Position numbers and translations under genes: made by a program. The notes beneath the pieces were generated by a model that was not told the DNA's origin, searched no databases, and saw nothing but the letters and a program-made list of their open reading frames with translations. Below are positions 33,458 to 41,709 of a stretch of DNA of 64,000 nt, piece after piece; position 1 is the first letter of the stretch; each line of letters begins with the position of its first letter. Source of the DNA: Ignavibacteria bacterium (GTDB lineage: Bacteria > Bacteroidota > Ignavibacteria > Ignavibacteriales > SURF-24); NCBI GenBank assembly GCA_025612245.1, contig JAAXKQ010000008.1:114609-178608 (forward strand), written 5' to 3'.

Positions 33458-35515
33458 ATGAGAATTTTCAGTAAACTTTCATTCCTTTTAATGTTTATTT
33501 CTGTAACCATTTTATCCGGCAAACAGATGGATAATAAATTAAATCTTATGCCTGTGCCCGCAAAGATCACTTTTGGCGAAGGCAAGTTCCGCCTTAAGGC
33601 TTCTTTTGCTGTGTCTGTTAAAGGCAGTTGCAACGACAGGCTCTACCCTTACGCCTCAAGAGTACTAAGAAGACTCTCCGGCAGGACGGGACTTTTTTTT
33701 ACGCAGGATTTTATAACTAAAGCATCCACAAGCGACACTGCAGCCTTCAACATAAACTGCATCAGAGCTGGGGAGGTAAAACTCAATGAGGATGAATCCT
33801 ACACGCTTGAAGTTACTCCCGAAAAAATAACGCTTAAGGCTGAAACGGACCTGGGTGCCTTAAGGGGACTTGAGACTTTCGTTCAGCTTCTTTCTTCCGA
33901 TGCCGAAGGTTACTACATCCCGGCAGTAAAGATCCAGGACGCTCCGCGCTTTGCATGGCGCGGCCTCATGATGGACGTTGCACGCCATTTTATGCCGCTC
34001 GAAGTTGTTAAACGCAACATAGACGGCCTGGCAGCCGTAAAGATGAACGTATTCCACTGGCACCTCAGCGACGACCAGGGCTTGAGAGTTGAAAGCAAAA
34101 ACTTCCCGGAGCTGACAAAAATTGCCTCCGACGGATTTTACTATACACAGGAAGAGATCAGGGAAGTCGTTAAGTACGCAGATGCAAGGGGCATTAGAGT
34201 CGTTCCTGAATTCGATATCCCCGGGCATTCCACGAGCTGGCTTTCTGCACTACCTGAACTGGCAAGCGCTCCCGGACCTTATAAGGTGGAAAGAAAATGG
34301 GGCGTCTTCGATCCGACCTTTAACCCTACACTGGAAGAAACTTACAGCTTTTTCGACAGGTTCTTCTCGGAAATATGCCCGCTTTTCCCCGACGCCTATA
34401 TGCACATTGGCGGCGACGAGAATAACGGCAAACAGTGGAGCAAAAACCCGCAGATACAGGAATTCATGAAGAAAAATAATATTCCTGATAACCACGCCCT
34501 TCAAAGCTACTTTAACGGCAGAATCCTCAAAATCCTGAGTAAATACGGCAAAAAGATGATCGGCTGGGATGAAATCCAGCAGCCCGACCTTCCAAAGGAT
34601 ATTGTAATTCAGTCCTGGCGCGGACAGAAAGGACTGGCTAACGCCGCCAGGGCCGGCTTCCAGGTAATCCTTTCAAACGGATATTATATTGATCTCATAC
34701 AGCCGACGGATTTCCACTACCTTAACGACCCGGTTCCACAGAACTCCTCTCTGACTGAAAGTGAAAAGAAGCTCGTTCTTGGAGGAGAGGCAACCATGTG
34801 GGCTGAACTGGTCAGCCCTGAAAACGTGGACTCGCGCATCTGGCCCCGTACGGCTGCACTCGCCGAGAGATTCTGGTCACCCGGCTCTGTAACAGACGTA
34901 CAGGACATGTACCGCAGGATGGAAATTATCAGCCCTTACCTGGAAGAATTCGGACTGACACACATTAAAAATCAGGACGTAATGCTGCGCCGGCTTTCAA
35001 ACGACATGGATATAACACCCCTTAAAACCTTTGTTGAGGTAATTGAACCGCTCAAGGGCTATTCACGCCATTCTCAGGGTGTAACCTATACACAGTATTC
35101 TCCTTATACCAGGGCAGTCGACGCCGCGGTGCCCGACCCAAAAGCGGCCCGCGACTTCAAGAACCAGGTTGACACTTACCTCAAAACAAAGGACGAGGCT
35201 TCCTACCTTGCCTTGAAGCTCTGGCTTACAATGTGGAAGGAAAACCACGCCAGCCTTCTTCCTATAATAAACGGTTCACCGGTATTAAAGGAAATTGAAT
35301 CCATGTCTTACGACCTTTCGGAACTTTCTTCCGCGGGCCTTAAGGCGCTTGAAATGCTGCATTCCGGCAAGCCTGTTCCTGAAAGCTTCCGGAATGAACA
35401 GGCTCCTTTGGTTGAAAGAGCTAAAAAACAACGCGGTCAGGCGGAGCTCGTAATAATTCCGGCTTTTATAAGGCTCTTTAACCTGCCCGAGGCTAAAACC
35501 CCTAAATACGAATAA
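33458..35515 (+). CDS. Exported beta-N-acetylhexosaminidase, GH20
   Basis: A 685-residue exported glycoside hydrolase that removes terminal N-acetylglucosamine or N-acetylgalactosamine. Residues 1-22 are a signal peptide. An N-terminal GH20b-type domain precedes the TIM barrel (about 165-500). The catalytic Asp320-Glu321 pair lies in HIGGDEN (316-322), the hallmark of substrate-assisted GH20 enzymes. HWHLSDDQG and PEFDIPGH are also present. About 180 C-terminal residues form an extra helical region. It is likely a periplasmic or surface enzyme for chitin, glycoprotein or peptidoglycan sugars. It is a single-gene unit ended by a strong terminator. Confidence 0.95.
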   Translation: MRIFSKLSFLLMFISVTILSGKQMDNKLNLMPVPAKITFGEGKFRLKASFAVSVKGSCNDRLYPYASRVLRRLSGRTGLFFTQDFITKASTSDTAAFNINCIRAGEVKLNEDESYTLEVTPEKITLKAETDLGALRGLETFVQLLSSDAEGYYIPAVKIQDAPRFAWRGLMMDVARHFMPLEVVKRNIDGLAAVKMNVFHWHLSDDQGLRVESKNFPELTKIASDGFYYTQEEIREVVKYADARGIRVVPEFDIPGHSTSWLSALPELASAPGPYKVERKWGVFDPTFNPTLEETYSFFDRFFSEICPLFPDAYMHIGGDENNGKQWSKNPQIQEFMKKNNIPDNHALQSYFNGRILKILSKYGKKMIGWDEIQQPDLPKDIVIQSWRGQKGLANAARAGFQVILSNGYYIDLIQPTDFHYLNDPVPQNSSLTESEKKLVLGGEATMWAELVSPENVDSRIWPRTAALAERFWSPGSVTDVQDMYRRMEIISPYLEEFGLTHIKNQDVMLRRLSNDMDITPLKTFVEVIEPLKGYSRHSQGVTYTQYSPYTRAVDAAVPDPKAARDFKNQVDTYLKTKDEASYLALKLWLTMWKENHASLLPIINGSPVLKEIESMSYDLSELSSAGLKALEMLHSGKPVPESFRNEQAPLVERAKKQRGQAELVIIPAFIRLFNLPEAKTPKYE

Positions 35516-35543
35516 ACTCCCCCCGGGAACTATATTTTCTTAT

Positions 35544-35590
35544 AAAAGGGAGGGACGCATGAGTCATCTTTATGCGTCCCTCCTTTTTCA
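35544..35590 (+). terminator. Strong terminator after the GH20 gene
   Basis: A stem of about 16 bp (35544-35560 with 35572-35587, centred on GGGACGCAT/ATGCGTCCC) ends in a T-run, 28 bases after the stop. Confidence 0.88.
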
Positions 35591-35731
35591 TCCTTTGTAG
35601 AGCACCTCAAAACAAGTCATTTTTTTCTGCAATAAACTTTCAGCTTTTCCCGCCGATAATATGGCAGTTTCGGATTTATTTAGACCCGATGGACACATTT
35701 GACAACGATTTTTGAATTTTTTGAGATTTTT

Positions 35732-36145
35732 ATGCCTATTACCATTTTATCGCAGATCGACTACCCGGCAGTTTTTATGGCTGCCTGTGCTTATTTTGTT
35801 TTAGGTGCCGTATGGTACACCCCGAAGACTTTCGGGAAAAAATGGCTCCAGATGAACTACATTAAAAGCAACGACAAGAAAACCACCTCCAAGGTCCTGA
35901 CAATTGCTTTCCTTTCCACGCTTACTGCGGCTCTGATTCTGGATTATTTTATCTGCTTTGCAAAAACCAGCACCGTTACAGGAGGCATGTGGATCGGGAT
36001 TCTTTTATCCGTCTTCATACTTGCCCTTACCGTAGGAGTCTCTTTCATATTTGAAGAAAAAAAGGTAAAACTTCAGTTTATAGATGCAGGCTATCACCTG
36101 ATAGGCTTTATGTCAATGGGATTTATTTTAACTTACTGGCGCTAG
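35732..36145 (+). CDS. DUF1761-like four-helix membrane protein
   Basis: A 137-residue integral membrane protein with four predicted helices at about 7-27, 50-70, 82-105 and 115-135. The first loop has the WYTPKTFGKKWL motif that I associate with the DUF1761 family. The start is the ATG at 35732. The longer frame from a TTG adds a Phe-rich stretch with no ribosome site. It stands alone between two terminators. Function unknown. Confidence 0.7.
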   Translation: MPITILSQIDYPAVFMAACAYFVLGAVWYTPKTFGKKWLQMNYIKSNDKKTTSKVLTIAFLSTLTAALILDYFICFAKTSTVTGGMWIGILLSVFILALTVGVSFIFEEKKVKLQFIDAGYHLIGFMSMGFILTYWR

Positions 36146-36189
36146 AGTACTTCTTTAGCCCCCGGGCAGCATGGAAAGTAAGATAAAGC

Positions 36190-36228
36190 AGGCATGAAGG
36201 TTGTAAAAGACAGCTTCATGCCTTTATT
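36190..36228 (+). terminator. Terminator after the DUF1761-like gene
   Basis: AGGCATGAAG (36190-36199) pairs with CTTCATGCCT (36214-36223), followed by TTATTTAT, 45 bases after the stop. Confidence 0.7.
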
Positions 36229-36367
36229 TATATAAAAAGCCTTTGCCAGGTTCATGCTTTTTTAACCCTATTAATTTTTCTTTTTTCTGTTCTTACTTAG
36301 GTTTACCCCCTTAAATTTGCTTATTTTATTGCCAGCATATTTTCTAATTTCCAGGAACCGGAAATTC

Positions 36368-36410
36368 TAATGAAAACTTGTTACTCGAAGACATTAATGG
36401 AGACTTGTTA
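36368..36410 (+). repeat. 16-base direct repeat ahead of the CNB-aspartase start
   Basis: TAATGAAAACTTGTTA (36368-36383) recurs as TAATGGAGACTTGTTA (36395-36410), 27 bases apart, with 14 of 16 matching. The second copy contains the GGAG ribosome site. Upstream lies an AATTTCC/GGAAATT inverted repeat (about 36345-36365). Confidence 0.5.
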
Positions 36411-36411
36411 A

Positions 36412-38280
36412 ATGGAAAAAAGTGTAATCAACGAATTTATTAAGGAAATTGAGCTCTTTAAGGATCTGACAGAAGATGAGTGCCGCGTACTCTCTGAACA
36501 GATTGAAGTTCAGACCCATGAAGCCAATTCAATTGTTTTTGCCGAAAATACACCGCGCAAAAATCTTTTCATTATCTATGAAGGAGAGATCGAGCTTTTT
36601 AAGAAAACCCCTTTCGGCGAGGAAAAACGCCTTTCCTTCTTCTCAAAATACGACTTCTTAGGAGAAGGAGCCTTAATGGACGACTCCCCGCACTCCACTT
36701 CTGCCAGAACACTGTTAAAAACCACGCTTTTTATGGTAAGCAGGGAAAGCTTCCTTGAACTCTTCAGGCATAACTCCTCCCTGGGAGCCAAAGTCCTTTC
36801 GCGCATTGCTCGCGTCATTTCGCGCCGCATGAAACAGACCAACAGCCACATGGTCAACGCCGCCGCGGAATTTGAATCGGGACGCACCAGGCTGGAGCAC
36901 GACCTGCTCGGGGAACGCGAAGTCCCCCAGGAATTTTACTACGGCGTTCAAACCCTCAGGGCACTTGAAAACTTCAACATAAGCGGCATTACCCTTGCTC
37001 AATACCCCGTCTTAATTGAGTCTCTTGCAATGGTAAAAAAAGCCGCCGCACTGGCCAACTTTGAACTCGGACTTTTATCAAAACCCGTAAAAGAAGCCAT
37101 CGTACAGGCATGCGACGAAATACTTAACGGAAAACATCACAACAATTTTGTTGTCGACATGATTCAAGGCGGCGCCGGAACCTCAACAAACATGAACGCA
37201 AACGAGGTCATTGCCAACCGTGCACTCGAAATTCTGGGCTATGAAAAGGGACAGTACAAGTACTGCCATCCGAATAACCACGTCAACCTTTCACAGTCGA
37301 CAAACGACGTTTACCCCTCGGCCGTAAAGATTGCAGTTATATACAGTAACCGTAAGCTTATTGAAGTCCTTAGTAACCTCATCGTTTCCTTCAAGGCAAA
37401 GGCAAAAGAATTTGCAGGCATCATAAAGATGGGACGCACACAGCTTCAGGATGCGGTTCCAATGACGCTCGGTCAGTCATTTGAGGCCTATGCGGTTACC
37501 CTTGGCGAAGAAATCGAACGCCTTGAACAGAATGCAAAACTGTTCCTGGAACTCAACATGGGCGCCACTGCAATCGGCACGGGAATTAACTCGGATCCCG
37601 ATTACAGCAATAAGGTAATTTCACACCTGAAGTCAATTACGGGTCTTGAGGTTGTGCTTGCCCCGAACCTCGTCGAAGCCACGCAGGATACGGGCGCTTT
37701 CGTCATCTATTCATCGGCCTTGAAGCGCCTTGCGGTTAAGCTTTCCAAAATATCCAACGACCTTAGGCTTTTGAGCTCGGGCCCGAGGGCCGGAATAGGG
37801 GAGATTAACCTACCTCCAATGCAGCCCGGATCTTCAATAATGCCGGGCAAGGTAAATCCCGTTATTCCTGAAGTCGTCAACCAGATCGCCTTTAAGGTAA
37901 TTGGCAATGACCTTACGGTAACGCTTGCCGCCGAGGCAGGACAGCTTGAGCTGAACGTCATGGAGCCTGTCATAACACAGAGCATCTTTGAATCCATTGA
38001 AATGCTCAAAAACGGCATGGCAACGCTCAAGTACCGCTGCATCGAAGGAATTACCGCAAACGCCGAACGCTGCAGAAAGTTGGTCGAGGACAGCATTGGC
38101 ATCGTTACGGCGCTTAACCCCGTGCTGGGCTATGAGACCTGTACGGAACTTGCAAAAGAAGCCCTTATGACAAACCGCGGCGTCTGCGAACTCGTCCTGG
38201 AGAAAAACCTGCTCTCAAGAGAAGAGCTGGACGAACTTCTGGCTCCCGAGAACATGATCAAACCTAAAAGGATGAAATAA
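36412..38280 (+). CDS. Cyclic-nucleotide-binding domain fused to aspartate ammonia-lyase
   Basis: A 622-residue two-part protein. Residues about 10-140 form a cNMP-binding beta-roll (CRP/FNR-type effector domain) with no DNA-binding helix-turn-helix. Residues about 155-622 form a complete aspartase, collinear with Bacillus AspB from RLEHDLLGEREVP to the end. The aspartase has GGAGTSTNMNANEV, SQSTNDVYPSA and the catalytic-loop GSSIMPGKVNP with Ser474. Aspartase converts L-aspartate to fumarate and ammonia. In the phosphate-binding cassette Gly84-Glu85 are kept, but His94 stands where cAMP binders have Arg, so the ligand may not be cAMP. The domain could gate the lyase allosterically; this is inference. 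L-asparaginase is encoded 1 kb downstream on the other strand. Confidence 0.93.
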   Translation: MEKSVINEFIKEIELFKDLTEDECRVLSEQIEVQTHEANSIVFAENTPRKNLFIIYEGEIELFKKTPFGEEKRLSFFSKYDFLGEGALMDDSPHSTSARTLLKTTLFMVSRESFLELFRHNSSLGAKVLSRIARVISRRMKQTNSHMVNAAAEFESGRTRLEHDLLGEREVPQEFYYGVQTLRALENFNISGITLAQYPVLIESLAMVKKAAALANFELGLLSKPVKEAIVQACDEILNGKHHNNFVVDMIQGGAGTSTNMNANEVIANRALEILGYEKGQYKYCHPNNHVNLSQSTNDVYPSAVKIAVIYSNRKLIEVLSNLIVSFKAKAKEFAGIIKMGRTQLQDAVPMTLGQSFEAYAVTLGEEIERLEQNAKLFLELNMGATAIGTGINSDPDYSNKVISHLKSITGLEVVLAPNLVEATQDTGAFVIYSSALKRLAVKLSKISNDLRLLSSGPRAGIGEINLPPMQPGSSIMPGKVNPVIPEVVNQIAFKVIGNDLTVTLAAEAGQLELNVMEPVITQSIFESIEMLKNGMATLKYRCIEGITANAERCRKLVEDSIGIVTALNPVLGYETCTELAKEALMTNRGVCELVLEKNLLSREELDELLAPENMIKPKRMK

Positions 38281-38290
38281 CTTTTAGCCC

Positions 38291-38336
38291 AAAGGGCCTG
38301 AAACAAACCTATGTTTTTAGTTTCAGGCCCTTTATT
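38291..38336 (+). terminator. Terminator after the CNB-aspartase gene
   Basis: A perfect 14-bp stem (38291-38304 with 38320-38333) with the downstream side ending in a T-rich run, 10 bases after the stop. Confidence 0.88.
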
Positions 38337-38448
38337 TGTATATGCCTCTCCCGGAACTTATCAATTGCAAGTTATGTATAGATGAACTAAGTTTATAACT
38401 TGTTTTACCGGGACTTTTCAAAATTACTTAATCATAAAAGGAGAACGA

Positions 38449-39153
38449 ATGAAAATTCGATTAATGGCGATCCTGGCTCTCTTAAGCGTGGGAATCGTTG
38501 CTTGTCAGCAGAAAGATCTAAAAAAAGACGACCTCAAGACTTCAAAGGATAAAGTCAGCTACTCAATTGGTCTGGATATAGGCAAGACCTTAAAGAAACA
38601 ATCTATTGATATCAATGAGGAAGCTCTTTTACAGGGAATAAAGGATGCCATAAAAAAAGACAGCCTCTATCTTTTAACAGACGCTGAAATCCAGCAGACC
38701 ATGATGAACTTCCAGAAAGAAATGATGGATAAACAGACGGCAAAGCTGAAAGAACTGGGAGAAAAGAATAAGAAAGAAGGGGATGCTTTCCTGGCTGCAA
38801 ATAAAAACAAACCCGGTGTTAAGACTACAGCAAGCGGTCTTCAGTATAAGGTTGTCAGCTCCGGAAACGGTCCTACACCCAAGCTTACCGACAAGGTTAA
38901 GGTTAACTACCGTGGTACTTTGGTCAACGGAACCGAGTTCGACAACTCCTATAAAAGAGGCGAACCGATCGTTTTCAACGTTAACAGCGTAATTAAAGGC
39001 TGGACCGAAGCCCTTCAGCTCATGAAAGTAGGCGACAAGTGGCAGCTTTATATTCCTGCGGAACTCGCTTACGGAGAACAGGGCGCTGCACAAATTATTC
39101 CGCCTAACTCAACACTTATTTTTGACGTTGAGCTGCTCGGTATTGAAAAGTAA
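38449..39153 (+). CDS. FKBP-type peptidyl-prolyl isomerase lipoprotein (FkpA/Mip-like)
   Basis: A 234-residue lipoprotein with lipobox IVAC and Cys19. Residues about 30-120 are the helical dimerisation domain of FkpA/Mip proteins (DKVSYSIGLDIGKTLKKQ...). Residues about 135-234 are the FKBP domain with VKVNYRGTLVNGTEFDNS, VIKGWTEALQLMKVG and YIPAELAYGE. It should assist folding of exported proteins on the periplasmic side. AAAGGAGA precedes the ATG. It is a single-gene unit between terminators. Confidence 0.93.
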   Translation: MKIRLMAILALLSVGIVACQQKDLKKDDLKTSKDKVSYSIGLDIGKTLKKQSIDINEEALLQGIKDAIKKDSLYLLTDAEIQQTMMNFQKEMMDKQTAKLKELGEKNKKEGDAFLAANKNKPGVKTTASGLQYKVVSSGNGPTPKLTDKVKVNYRGTLVNGTEFDNSYKRGEPIVFNVNSVIKGWTEALQLMKVGDKWQLYIPAELAYGEQGAAQIIPPNSTLIFDVELLGIEK

Positions 39154-39170
39154 ATTCAACTGAAAATGAA

Positions 39171-39210
39171 TAAAGGCCCTTAATGCTATGCTTTAAGGGC
39201 CTTTTCTTTT
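39171..39210 (+). terminator. Terminator after the FKBP gene
   Basis: AAAGGCCCTTA (39172-39182) pairs with TAAGGGCCTTT (39194-39204), followed by TTCTTTT. It lies between convergent genes. Confidence 0.85.
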
Positions 39211-39226
39211 ATTAAACCACTCAGCG

Positions 39227-40198
39227 CTACTTAAAAAATTCCTTCAACTTTTCCAGATCATCCGTAACGCCCAGGGCAAGCATCATCTTTATCCTTGCCT
39301 TTTGTCCGTTCAGGTAGTCTGCAAAAATTACCCCGATCCTGGATAGCCATTTGCCTGCACCGGGGTATCCGTAAATGTCCAGCGTTTCCCCGGCAGGGCA
39401 GCGCGAGACAAGCACCACGGGAATGTTTTTCTCCCTGGCATACCTGATCCCTTCAAATGCCGCAGGGGGGACGTTTCCCACACCCATGGCTTCAACTACA
39501 ATGCCCTCTGTTCCGCTATCCACCGAATACCTGAAGAATTTATCGTTCATTCCGGCGTAAGCCTTTAACAGGTCTACGTTCGGGTTAATCTTTCCTGTAA
39601 TAATGTGCTCAAGCTTCCTCGGAAGACGGTTGAAGAAAACCCTGCCCCGGTCCACAAAACCAAGAGCGCCAAAGTCAAGACTGTGAAAGGTTTCCACGTT
39701 ATCGGTGTGTGTTTTTGTAACTTCGCTTGCCGCGTTGATCTCACCGTTTAGACAAACCAGAACACCAAGCTCACGACTGTTTGGATTTAAACAGATGCTG
39801 ATTGCATCCTTGAGGTTTCTTGGACCGTCCCAGTCGGGTTCCGAACTGTTCTTCATGGACCCGATAACCACAATCGGAATTTCAGTATCTATCGTCAGAT
39901 CCAACAGGTAAGCCGTTTCTTCCAGCGTATCCGTCCCGTGCGTTACCACGATCCCGTCCGGATGATCGCGTTCAATGAAGGCCTTGATGTCACCGGAAAG
40001 CTTCAGCATCAGCTCCGGCGTCATGTGCGGACCCGGATATTTGCCGAAATCGTAGATAGATATTTTTGCCAGCGTGTTTATTTCCGGCATCATTTCAAGC
40101 AGGTCGTTACCGGAAAAGTGCGGTACGGCACCGCCAGTTGCTTCGTCAATTTTCATTGAAAATGTGCCGCCCGTAAATACAACGAGAATGTTTTTCAT
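39227..40198 (-). CDS. ansA: Cytoplasmic L-asparaginase
   Basis: A 323-residue asparaginase that converts asparagine to aspartate and ammonia. The first catalytic Thr is Thr12 in TGGTFSM. The second triad region is THGTDTLEET, with Thr89 and Asp90. There is no signal peptide, so this is the cytoplasmic type rather than the periplasmic high-affinity type. Its product is the substrate of the aspartase fusion nearby. It is convergent with the FKBP gene. No tight ribosome site is evident before the ATG. Confidence 0.92.
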   Translation of the reverse strand: MKNILVVFTGGTFSMKIDEATGGAVPHFSGNDLLEMMPEINTLAKISIYDFGKYPGPHMTPELMLKLSGDIKAFIERDHPDGIVVTHGTDTLEETAYLLDLTIDTEIPIVVIGSMKNSSEPDWDGPRNLKDAISICLNPNSRELGVLVCLNGEINAASEVTKTHTDNVETFHSLDFGALGFVDRGRVFFNRLPRKLEHIITGKINPNVDLLKAYAGMNDKFFRYSVDSGTEGIVVEAMGVGNVPPAAFEGIRYAREKNIPVVLVSRCPAGETLDIYGYPGAGKWLSRIGVIFADYLNGQKARIKMMLALGVTDDLEKLKEFFK

Positions 40199-40397
40199 GT
40201 CCTCTATTTCCTAAAAATTGCTCCAAAATTATCAAATCCCCGCATAATTAAAAAGAAAAATAAAAGTACCGGAATTTTGTTCTCCTCAAAGGCCTCAATT
40301 TCACCCAGGACAAGGGTTTGTCCCTCTGATTTAATTATTTACTTTTCACCTATTCCTCTGTACTTTTACCAGTAAAGTTTTTGAAACGGAGGAAAAT

Positions 40398-41615
40398 TTG
40401 AAAAGGCTCATAATACTTGTTTTACTCGCTCTTTCTTTTGACATTACTCACGCATGCACCTCGGCAATTGTTTCCGGCAAGGCTACACCCGACGGGCGGC
40501 CGCTGCTCTGGAAACACCGAGATTCCGGGTTCAGCGAAAATAAACTCATGTTCTATCACGGCTCAAAATATGACTTCATAGGCGTAATTAATTCCGGCGA
40601 CTCCCTCGGACGCGAGATCTGGATGGGTAGCAACAGCGCTGGATTCAGCATTATGAATACAATGTCCTATAACATTAATACCGGTCTTAAGGCCGACGTA
40701 CCCGACGACCAGGAAGGACTTTTCATGAAAGCCGCACTTGAAAGGTGCGCTACACTTGAGGACTTTGAGGCCTTCTTAAAAGAGGGCAAGGGCAAGTGGG
40801 GCATTGCCGCAAACTTCGGCGTAATTGACGCCAAAGGCGGCGCGGCATATTATGAGACCGGATACTATTCTTACACTAAGTTCGACGTCAACGACCCCAA
40901 GGTTGCTCCCGATGGCTACCTGATCAGAACTAACTTCTCTTTTACAGGCGACGAGGAGCATGGTCTCGGACACATCCGCTACAACACGGCTGAAGAGCTT
41001 TTTAAGAACTATTACACAAATAAAAATATTACGCTCGAGTTCATTTTTCACGACGCCGACCGTAACCTGCAGAATTCACTTTTGAAGAATGACCTTTATA
41101 AGGGCGATCTTCCAGGTGACATAACTGAGGTTAAGTACATTCCTTTCAGGGATTATATCGTAAGAAACTCAACCGTTTCTTCAATGATCGTTCAGGGCGT
41201 TAAACCAGGTGAAAACCCTGAGCTGACGACACTCTGGACAGTCCTGGGCTGGCCCATGACGACACTCGTTACTCCGGTCTGGGTTAAGGCCGGCAAGTCG
41301 CTCCCTGAGGTTACGGTTGCACCCGGGACCAAGACGGCCCCAATTAACAGGTTCGCACTTGACTTAAAGAAAAAATGCTATACGGCAACCATGGATAACG
41401 GAAGCGATTATCTTAACCTGTCTGCTCTCTTAAACAAGAAGGGAACAGGCATTGCACAGACACTCCTTCCGAAAGAAAATGAAATCGTGGAGAAGACAAA
41501 ATCCCTGATTTCAAAGTGGCGCGAAAAAGGGTTTAATGCCGGCGAGGCAAAGGATTTTTACGGCTGGCTCGACAAATACATTTACACACAGTACAAAGCT
41601 TCTTCAGGAATTTAA
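40398..41615 (+). CDS. Exported N-terminal-nucleophile hydrolase (C45/acyl-transferase-like)
   Basis: A 405-residue Ntn hydrolase. The signal peptide ends THA, and cleavage there exposes Cys20 (CTSAIVSGKATPDGRPLLWKH) as the N-terminal nucleophile. This fits the peptidase C45/isopenicillin acyltransferase-like group, which cleaves linear amides. A lipobox is unlikely because His occupies position -2. The start is TTG, preceded at 5 bases by a strong GGAGG, so the unusual start codon is well supported. It is a single gene followed by a terminator. The substrate is unknown. Confidence 0.82.
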   Translation: MKRLIILVLLALSFDITHACTSAIVSGKATPDGRPLLWKHRDSGFSENKLMFYHGSKYDFIGVINSGDSLGREIWMGSNSAGFSIMNTMSYNINTGLKADVPDDQEGLFMKAALERCATLEDFEAFLKEGKGKWGIAANFGVIDAKGGAAYYETGYYSYTKFDVNDPKVAPDGYLIRTNFSFTGDEEHGLGHIRYNTAEELFKNYYTNKNITLEFIFHDADRNLQNSLLKNDLYKGDLPGDITEVKYIPFRDYIVRNSTVSSMIVQGVKPGENPELTTLWTVLGWPMTTLVTPVWVKAGKSLPEVTVAPGTKTAPINRFALDLKKKCYTATMDNGSDYLNLSALLNKKGTGIAQTLLPKENEIVEKTKSLISKWREKGFNAGEAKDFYGWLDKYIYTQYKASSGI

Positions 41616-41620
41616 TAATA

Positions 41621-41662
41621 AAAAAATGGCTGGATGCCCTAAAAGCATTCCAGCCATTTTTT
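41621..41662 (+). terminator. Terminator after the Ntn hydrolase gene
   Basis: AAAATGGCTGGATGC and GCATTCCAGCCATTTT pair with one bulge around a 7-base loop, followed by T residues. Located 6 bases after the stop, between convergent genes. Confidence 0.85.
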
Positions 41663-41709
41663 ACTACCTACTACCTACTTCATACCACCTACTCCATACT
41701 TCCTACTTC
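41663..41709. repeat. Low-complexity CCTACT-type repeat abutting the rlmD stop
   Basis: About 45 bases made of variants of CTACCTA/CATACTTC (on the minus strand GTAGGTA and GAAGTATG). They begin at the rlmD stop codon, where GAAGTAG supplies the last Lys codon and TAG stop. It looks like slippage-derived simple sequence. Confidence 0.6.

Noticed and set aside
39227..40198. Periplasmic type II asparaginase
   Set aside because: The protein starts directly with the MKNILVVFTGGTF strand and has no signal peptide.
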